Assembly (NCBI GenBank): GCA_018667995.1
Contig: JABIQT010000590.1
Location: forward strand, 1-7,463
Length of the DNA stretch: 7,463 nucleotides
Reading direction: 5' to 3'
Source: Candidatus Latescibacterota bacterium
GTDB lineage: Bacteria > JAAXHH01 > JABIQT01
Shown piece by piece: positions 1 to 7,300 of this stretch; the stretch's first letter is position 1; each line of letters begins with the position of its first letter. The notes beneath the pieces are model-generated. The model ran no database searches. It worked only from the letters and a program-made list of their open reading frames with translations, and was not told the origin of the DNA. Position numbers and translations under genes: made by a program.

Positions 1-285
1 AACCCCCTTGGCACGTGCCTTCTTCGCTCGTTCCGTCAATGCAGGGTTCTGTGCCTCGTCTCCTCCGGCTCCGCCGGCTGCTGCGGCAAGTGCTCCCCCC
101 TGCGCCTGGACGAATTGCGCCTCGAGCGCTGCGATCTGTACCTCGTTCCGTACCCCCTCGATGTGCTTCACTACCGCCGATGTCGTCTCCTGCGACTGTG
201 CCGCCAGGAGTATCAGCCGCCGCCACTCGGGGTATTGGTCCAGCCTCGCCTCGTCCAACTGCGCCGGTACGTCCTTGCTCGCCAT
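1..285 (-). CDS. Partial reading frame of unknown function, running off the window edge
   Basis: An ATG at 285 opens at least 95 codons with no stop before position 1. An in-frame TAA lies at 297-295, just three codons upstream, so 285 is the earliest possible start in this exon; G at +4 fits a eukaryotic start. The protein begins M-A-S-K-D-V-P-A-Q-L-D-E-A-R-L, continues with a Trp-Arg-Arg segment and a long predicted helix (about residues 22-65, rich in A, Q, E, V, I, possibly coiled coil), then an Ala/Gly linker and a Lys/Arg-rich segment. No known domain is recognised. Base composition is GC-rich and unlike the adjacent 365-760 stretch. It could be the 5' exon of a host gene or the gag start of another retroelement. 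Chance openness in GC-rich DNA is also possible. Confidence 0.5.
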   Translation of the reverse strand, partial: MASKDVPAQLDEARLDQYPEWRRLILLAAQSQETTSAVVKHIEGVRNEVQIAALEAQFVQAQGGALAAAAGGAGGDEAQNPALTERAKKARAKGV

Positions 286-364
286 TGGATCTTCTTACGG
301 TCTCGTTCTTACGCCTTGGTCCCCCTCGTAGTTCAGTTGCGCTGGATGCGCTGGGCCCTAAACC
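286..364. other. Short spacer between candidate LTR and downstream frame
   Basis: About 80 bases between the outer LTR end and the start of the partial frame. If the LTR call is right, the first five bases in the element's direction (GGTTT, 364-360) would be the 3' target-site duplication. The matching copy should lie before the 5' LTR, outside the window. No other signal is seen. Confidence 0.35.
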
Positions 365-615
365 TGTTGTGAGGAGACCGACGGTCAGAACGGAGGTGCT
401 TTATGCCAGGCTTCGCTGGTCAACAACACTCTCTGAAGATGGCTGAATCAACAACAGCTGGAGACGACTATCTCTACGGATCAGTCTCTCTCAGTGTTAT
501 GTTCACCGCTACTACGCGTACATCTACTGATCGACGCCACTCATGCACTGCTTACGTATGCACTCGTGGTCAGTGTAAACACTGGTACAGCTGAATACAC
601 ATTCACTGTCCAACA
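365..615 (-). repeat. Candidate 3' LTR, 251 bases
   Basis: In the element's direction this segment starts TGTTGGACAG and ends CCTCACAACA, giving the TGTTG...CAACA terminal inverted repeat common to Ty1/copia LTRs. Its length is in the normal copia range and a polypurine tract adjoins its inner edge. It contains a short palindrome (CAGTGT-AA-ACACTG, 571-584) and two TGTTGTTGA copies that could confuse end assignment. No second LTR copy is in view, so repeat identity cannot be tested. If it is instead the 5' LTR of a neighbouring element, the bases after 365 show no obvious tRNA-complementary TGG primer site. Confidence 0.45.
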
Positions 616-622
616 TTCCCCC
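616..622 (-). promoter_or_regulatory. Candidate polypurine tract (plus-strand DNA primer)
   Basis: GGGGGAA immediately precedes the TGTTGGACAG end of the candidate LTR in the element's orientation. This is the arrangement expected of the RNase H-resistant primer for plus-strand DNA synthesis. A perfect GACTC-G-GAGTC palindrome lies directly upstream (623-633). The tract is short, and support comes mainly from its exact abutment on a TGTTG terminus. Confidence 0.5.
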
Positions 623-728
623 GACTCCGAGTCATCACTCAAGCAGTCTGTGGTAACCGTCGACCTCTCCGCCCCACGGTCTCTTAGCATTTGACTCGTG
701 GTCCCGCGTTTTTACGCCCCAGTTCTGA

Positions 729-750
729 TTTTTTTTTTCGTTTTTTTTTT
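729..750 (-). other. A10-CG-A10 tract in the 3' untranslated region
   Basis: Reading in the element's direction, two runs of ten A are separated by CG, and a shorter A-rich stretch lies 20-30 bases before them (AAAGAAAAAAG near 766-776). The tract lies just beyond the tandem array and about 110 bases before the polypurine tract. It could be an A-rich secondary purine tract, a relic poly(A) of an inserted transcript, or simple-sequence expansion. Confidence 0.6.
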
Positions 751-775
751 GCCCGTCCTCTGAGCTTTTTTCTTT

Positions 776-1360
776 GCGATTTCAAGTCTCCCGACCTGCA
801 AGTTCTCGGGTTTGCGCCCATTCGTTGACAACCGACCCCCGGTAGCGAACCGGTGATCTCCGTCGTTAATCATTGGTTATTTCGTCGCGCCAAGCCGCGT
901 AAATTGGATCGTATAGGACTCCCTCCTGCATGTTCAAGGTCTCTGCTCCTGCAAATTCTAGGGCTTGCCACCCACCATTTCACGGATTGGTTCCGCGTCG
1001 ACTTCACGGAGTGACTCCGGCATGTTCAAGGTCTTGCTCACTGCAAATAAGGTTTTGCTTCCCACCATTTCACGGATTGGTTCCGCGCCGATTTCATGGA
1101 ATGGCTCCAGCAGATTGTCAGGTTCTGCGCCTGTTATGCATAATTTTGGGACTTGCTCCCTCAGTTTCTTGGGTCTGTGCCCTTGTTCTCGATTCCTGGT
1201 TATTTCTTCACGCCAGTCCGTGTACGTCGATTTTAGGATCCCTCCTGCAGGTTCTGAGGTCTGCGCCTATTTTCACTTCCGGTTAAGTCTTTCACGCCGG
1301 TCCGTGTACTTCTCGTGCTGGCCGATTTAAGCCTTCTTCCTGTAGAACTTGAAAGCACGC
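776..1360 (-). repeat. Degenerate tandem repeat array, about seven units of 80-95 bases
   Basis: A motif close to CCTGCAGGTTCTGAGGTC followed by TGCGCC on the plus strand recurs with divergence at about 795-819, 926-949, 1021-1039, 1109-1131, 1162-1182, 1244-1267 and 1339-1360. Unit spacings are about 131, 95, 88, 53, 82 and 95. The linked motif TTCACGCC(A/G)GTCCGTGTAC is at 1207-1225 and 1291-1309, with a diverged form near 883-901. A 27-base block is identical at 971-997 and 1061-1087. The array fills most of the interval between the polyprotein stop and the A-tract, and its first unit overlaps the last seven codons and the stop. It is a 3' untranslated repeat of unknown role. Confidence 0.8.
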
Positions 1361-4300
1361 AGGTTCAGCAAGTTTGCCGCGTGAACCACTGCTTCCATCC
1401 CCATCTGGTCTGGCAGGTGTCTGGCGTTTGCCATCAGCACCCTGGCCAGGTCCTTCACTTCTCGGACGCACGACTCTGCCGCACCGTTCTCTTGCGGCGC
1501 GTACGGTGAAGATTCCAACGGCCTTATGCCGTACAGGTCCAAAATTTCCTGCGCTTTCTCACCGACCATCTCCGCTGCCCCGTCTGTCTGCAAAATGCCA
1601 ACGTTGCGTCCGTAGGACCGCACCCGTAGGATCATTTTCTGCAGCACCTTCCAGAAAAGTGACTTACTCGTCACCGGAAACACCATCCTGAATCTCGAGC
1701 AGTGTTTGTCGAAGAAGCAGTATGCCAATTTGCTACCGTCGGGACCCGCCACGGATAGTTGTAGTGCATCGCAGTGCACGAAAAATAACGGTGGCCAAAA
1801 CCTGATTCCTGGGTCCCAAGATATCTCCTGCTTGTGCGTCTGCCTGCGAAATCTTCCTTTAACTTTCTGCATGAATGCCTCGTTGTCAACCATTGAGTCG
1901 GGAAACGACAACCCCTGCACAACCTGCTCTTTGGCCATTTGCTTCAACAGTTTCGTTGGAGGGAATCCGTAACGTTGCATCTGAATCAGTGCTTGCTCCT
2001 CCGCGTTCAACGCTCGAATGGATTTCATCCGATGTACAGTCCATTGCCTGAGCTCTTCCTCGGCTACTTCCAAATACGCCACCGTCCTCTTGGGCTTGTT
2101 CTTCTGGATGCGGCGCTGTCGCACTGCGCCGCCTGCTGAGTTCTCGTAGGGTTGATACGCCATGTCGCCTTGCATCTTCCCGCTTTCCGACGCGATCGCG
2201 CAGCCTTCCCCTGTGATCTCCATTCTGTGCCTAAGAAATGTTGGTTCTGGCAAGCTCTTCGTAATCATGTCGGACATCATGTCCTCGGTCGGCCACCAAA
2301 TCATAATCAACAAAGCCCGGCAAATGACTTCTCTTACAAACATGAGCTGTCGCTCCATGTGCCTCGTGAGTGCCGAAAGTGCTCCCAAAGTGGTACACGC
2401 TTTAATGCATGCCTGGTTGTCACCGATCGTGATTGGGGTTCCCCCGGATTGCCACCGTGCGTGCATCGCTGGATCGCACAGAATGTTCTTAACTCCCAAG
2501 CACATCCTTGCGCTCTGATTCTGAGCGAAGATCTCCGCTGTCCCTGACGAAGTTTGCGCCGACAGAATCTTGACGAACTCGTTTGCGATAGGTCCTCCCT
2601 GCAGGAAGACTACGATGCCTGCGTAGCATCGCAGGCCAAAACTTGCGTCAGCGTTTGCCCAGATTTGCGCCGTTCCAAACGTGGCGTTCCTGCCGCAAAA
2701 TGCAATTCCTTGGGTCTTCGTTTCGTTTAGATACGCGAGACATCTCAACGCCGCTTCGAACTGTTCCTTCCCAAAGTCGAAGAAGTGTCTCGACACTTGC
2801 CTGGTGATGTTGATGACCTCCGGCCTTGTCCACTGTGCGAGAAACGACAGCGCTCCTCCGATATTGGCCATCGGCAATCCAGCATATTCCTTTGCTTCCT
2901 CCGGGCTGGCCTTTTCTACGAGGTCCAAGCCAGGCTTCGCTGGTATGCGGCAGCCAATGATGCCACGGTCTCGGCAGTGCTGCCCAAACTTGTGATACGT
3001 CTGCTCGATCAGCGCCTTCTGATTCAGTCTGATCGTGGCCGCCTCAACGTTGACGATCACCTGCATGCCTAGAAACGTTGTCATGGGCTCGAACTTTCCA
3101 ATATTGAATCTTTCTGCCATGCGCTCGTTGAACCACTCCTGTCCCGCCTTGCACGATGCGACCCCGTAATCGTCCACGTGTTCGATCACGGTTAACTCGC
3201 ACCTCAGTGCTTCGTACTTCGCCGTGGATGGCAAGCCGCGTGCCACCTGGTCCCTGTCTACGACTGCCTCCTCCTCCGCGGCAGCGGACCCGTGTTTTGC
3301 TACCGCCTCGTCCAGTCGCTTCTGAAATAGCGCCTTTACGCTTGCGTCCTTGCTGTTGTCCATGAACCACTGCAGAGGACGGTGCAAAGTGAAGATTGTC
3401 GGGGCCACCTGGTTTTGCTTGAACTTCAGCTCGGTCATCAAGTGTTTCGCTGATGCCGCGAAGAAAGCCTTCGATGCAGATGGATCTCCGTAGACCCTTG
3501 AGTTGCACCGCATAACGTAATCTGGGTAGCTCCTCCGCCATCTTCCGCATTCCTTCTTATACAACTGGTAGTTCTCCGCCTTGAGTTTCAGCATCTCCTG
3601 TCTCAAGACCATGATCTCGCTGAGGCTTCGCTCTGCGATCCACCATGCTCCAGGAACGTTGGCGTACACCGCACCGCGGTCTTGGCACACTTCGGTGCTC
3701 AGGAATGCGGTCGATATATCCATGCATCCTGGTGGGGTGCCGTGTAGCGCGAGCCCCACTGCCGCGATGGCACACCAAATCTTGACCTCCGCCGAAGCCG
3801 GCGTTGGTGCGAACACTCCTCCCGTGAAGTGAACGCCGTCTTTCATGCCCCGGCCGTTCAGTGGCCATCTCGTTTTCGTTTTGTCAACGCCTCCGTCACC
3901 GTCTGGTTTCACCGTCGTGATTGTCTCTACGTCCACGACGTAGGGCAAATTGCCGTCGCTGTCTCTCGGCATCTCGTCTCGGCGAATAAATTCAACGGTC
4001 TTGGTGTTGATCCACGATTGTTGTTCGTTGATCGTGGACTCGTACCACCCGAACCAATTGTCCGACGTCAGACCATCACAAACGTTTCTGATCGGTGGCG
4101 ACGCCAACAGCTCTGCCGGTGTCACCGTCGCACCACTTGGTGTAACGATTGGCATTGCGCGCTGCGCCTCTCTCAGGATCAACTCGTCCGCCTTCTTGCC
4201 TTCGGCTGCCCGCTGGGCTGCCCTCTCTTCTTCGGTCAGCTCAGCTCGCTCACCCGTTGCTTGCGTCTCGACCACTTCACTCGCCTGCTCCGCTGAGCTG

Positions 4301-7300
4301 GTGACGTAAATGTGCGGACTGCCTTGCTCCTGCTCGTCGCGATCAGTCGTCCAGTCGTTCAGCGTGGCAGACATTGCCTCGAGCATGCCATGTGATCTTG
4401 CGCAGGCGCGCTTGATCCCATCATTGAAACGTACTCCCAACTTTGTTTCAACCTCCGCCGCTTGTTCGATCTGCCGTAGTTGATTGATTGCGTGGACTTG
4501 AGCCCTCTTCTGAGCTCTCTCGTCTCTACTCGTCCTTTGAAGCTCCTCCTTCGCGGTAGGACTTCCTCCGGGCAAGTCATCTTGGTCTGAGCCCGAATCC
4601 GTCGTCGACGATTCGGCTTCTTCTTCACTGTCTGACCCTGAAGAAAGGTTGGGCATTTCCTCATCGGATTCTTCTTCTTCTTCCGATGTCGAGGCTGCCT
4701 TCGCCGCGCTCCCTCCATGGTCAACTTCCACTCCTCCAGCGACCGTAGCGAGCTTCGTCGCGTCCATCTTCCTGCGAAATTCGATATACGACATTCCGCA
4801 ATCCTGCGTCCAACCTCTTGGCTTGCCCCGGGCTTTCCCCGAGCCTTTACTTGCGTCTTTTCTGCCACTTGTTGAAGCCAGTCGTGCCGCCTGGAAGATT
4901 TTGATCTCATCGCCGTCCTGCGGTCCTACCCTGCTTGCCTCCAGACGTTCTCTCTCACCGTAAATAACATCTCTTACGATGACGTCTGCGTAGGATACCG
5001 ACTTGATTTGCCATGTGCTGCCGCCGGAGCTGAACTCGCCTGATCCTCCCTTGGAGAATCGCTCTCCTTTGAAGGCACCTGTCGTGGTCTGGTCGTCTTG
5101 CGTCAGAACTCTGTAGGTCGGTGATTCATTCACCACGCGACCCGTGTAGAAACCGTCTGCCGCCATGTCGCCGAGCGTGCCATCGCTTCCCTTCTTCCTT
5201 TCCTGATCTGGGATTCTGTGATACACTGGCGCTCCAAACACCCCGTGTGCATGGATACTTTGCACTGGTCGCCGACCGAACACCAGTTCGTGCGACGTTG
5301 TTAGGCAACCGTCTCCAACGTTGACCGTGCCAACACCGGTTGGATCGTCACCTTCCTCGATGTCCCACGTTGGTTGAATTCGCCGTTCCTTCACCTTCTT
5401 GGCCGCGGCTCCTCCTGCCTCGGCTTCTCTCTCTTGGCGCTTCTTAGTCGGAGTCCCGCCAGCTTCGGTCAAGCCTGGCACGTTGCTGGTCGCCGCGCTG
5501 CCATCCTCCGAGGCTCCGGTGCTCGATGCTGCTCCGCCGGCTTCCATCGTCTTGGCCGCCGCCTTGGACGAATCCTTGTCCACAGCTGCACTGATCCGTT
5601 GGATCGCCGCGTGCACTTGATGACTCCTTTTCCACTGCCCCGAAATATCAGCAACTCCTCCGCCTTGAGCAATCAGTTGCTCAATGATTTTTCGCATTGC
5701 CTGCGGCACCTGCTCTCGAGCGGTGCATCGCGGGATCACGGGATACATCATCAGGTTGTCCATGAAGAACGTGTCTAAAATTAACCCGTTTGGCCCGAGC
5801 AACGCCGCTGCGCCAACGTCGATTTTCGAGGCTCCGCCGATGCGAACTCCGATCTTGCTCAAGTCTGCAGCGCCAGCCAGGCTGACCCCACAGTCAGGGA
5901 TCAAACATTGGTCCGTCTGAACGATGATGAACTCCTTGCCGTCTCGTCCAAGCACTGCATCGACCGTGACACATGTTTCAGTCACGGTCAATACGTTCTC
6001 CTGCGCACCGGTGGCTGACGCCGTCGCCACCGTGCGTCCCACTGACTCCACCGAAGTGTATACATTCGACTTGTTCGGGATTACACCGATGCCACCCATG
6101 GTGTCAAATCCTCGGACGCCTGACACGCCTGCTGAGATTATTTTCTGGACAGCCGTCGTCGGGGCGCCCGCTCGCATCTGCGCGTGCACTGCCTTGATCT
6201 CGTTGTCCACGGTTCGCCGGTGCTGAATCATGAACATGTACTGTCGCCCCGTTCCATAGAATGGGTTACCACCCCCCCACTGCGGTGGGTACTGAGGTGG
6301 CGGGTACTGAGGTCCTTGAGGTGGCGGCATTTGTTGCAAACCTGCTGGTACCGCCGCCGCGGCTCCGCCAACTTCAGCCGCTGCTGGCACAACTGCATGC
6401 ACCTGCGGCGTTGCCACGGCTCCGGCCGCAGCACTCGGCTTGTTCTTCTCTTCCAGCAGTTGCTGGTTCTGGGCGTTCCAAAACTTGGTCGGGGCGTAGC
6501 CGGTCTTGTGGTTGAACCTACAATCGTAGTACTCGCACGCGGCTCCGGCGTGGCAGTCCTTGGTAACCGTCTGAACCGTCTGGGCACCTTTTCCTTTGCC
6601 ATTGGTTCCTTTACCTTTGCCCTTGCCCTTGCCGTTGCCCTTGCCCTTGCCCTTACCCTTGCCTTTTCCTTTGCCGTTCCCTTTCCCCTTCGGCTTGTGG
6701 TTCCCGCTACCGGGGTCCTTGCAGCCGTCATGGCCGCTCTTCAACCCAGTCTCGCCACAGTCCCAACAGACTCCAACCCGCATCAAGTGGATCTTTTTCT
6801 GCCCTTGTCCATCGGCGCCGCTTGCGCCACGTTTGAGCTGGCCGTGTCTTCTGTCGTACTCCTGGTCTGTGCGGAGCTCGGATTCCAAAATGGCTTGGCA
6901 AAGCTCATTGTAGGACTTCAGCCCTTCAGCACGCATGCCGTACTCACGCATCGTAGATATCATGTCACCTGCATAATACCCCTCGCGTGCCCACGCACGC
7001 AGTAGTAGTGACTCCAGCGTCGCATGCGAAACGTCGACTGCCGCCTCCTGTGCGTAGCCCGTCGCTTCGGCCATTGCCACAATCTCGGAAACCAACTTCT
7101 TAAACTCTCGCAAGTAGTCGGATGGCTTCTCCTTCGGACCCATGCCGATCTTGCCCTTCCGTTCGATGTCGATGTTACGCAGGGCTTTGCGCGCATCGTC
7201 TAAGATCACCTTCGCCCTCTTCTGGAAGTGGGTCCTGATCTCCGCGAAGACCACGAACGAGGTCTTCTCCTCGTCGACGAAGGCTTTCTTCGCGTCCGCG

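Larger units (their letters stand above)
6508..6768 (-). other. Gag nucleic-acid-binding module: C2HC-like knuckle, Gly-Lys tract, CCCH finger
   Basis: Residues 226-312 of the polyprotein. The first cluster is C-x2-C-x8-H-x2-C (C226, C229, H238, C241), which departs from the retroviral/copia knuckle C-x2-C-x4-H-x4-C. A long basic Gly-Lys tract follows, then C-x5-C-x4-C-x3-H (C297, C303, C308, H312), the spacing of CCCH RNA-binding fingers of the Nab2/ZC3H14 kind. The likely role is packaging or chaperoning of element RNA. The spacings are read directly from the sequence; zinc binding and RNA specificity are inferred. Confidence 0.7.

Noticed and set aside
8-446. Overlapping plus-strand frames at the left edge
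   Set aside because: Ser/Ala/Cys- and Arg/Pro-rich shadows opposite the minus-strand partial frame. They run across the candidate LTR end without any motif.
729-750. T-run on the plus strand as an intrinsic transcription terminator
   Set aside because: No preceding GC-rich hairpin, no plus-strand gene to terminate, and the context is eukaryotic.
930-1330. Plus-strand frames across the 3' array with a repeated Pro-Phe-His-Gly-Leu-Val-Pro-Arg-Arg peptide
   Set aside because: The peptide repeat is only the translation of the duplicated 27-base block. Both overlapping phases are open and neither resembles a protein family.
776-1360. CRISPR-like array
   Set aside because: Units are diverged, adjacent, irregular in spacing (about 53-131) and lack short identical repeats separated by unique spacers. 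The context is a eukaryotic retroelement.
3044-3550. Minus-strand frame of 168 codons within the RT region
   Set aside because: An alternative phase of the RT coding sequence, Arg/Gly-rich and without recognisable motifs. The RT frame itself carries the catalytic residues.
4359-4910. Minus-strand frame of 183 codons overlapping the polyprotein
   Set aside because: An out-of-phase shadow of the acidic/charged linker. Lys/Arg-rich low-complexity translation with no motif.
6870-6910. Possible dinoflagellate spliced-leader relic (CCAAAATGGCTTGG on the plus strand near 6885)
   Set aside because: It shares only a short core with the spliced leader, lies inside conserved Gag coding sequence, and is not at a transcript 5' end.
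6184-7005. Long plus-strand frame (273 codons) opposite the Gag region
   Set aside because: It is antisense to the Gag fingers and the Gly-Lys repeat and translates the repeat as Leu/Pro/Phe/Ala runs. No domain is seen, and openness follows from the GC-rich repeat on the other strand.
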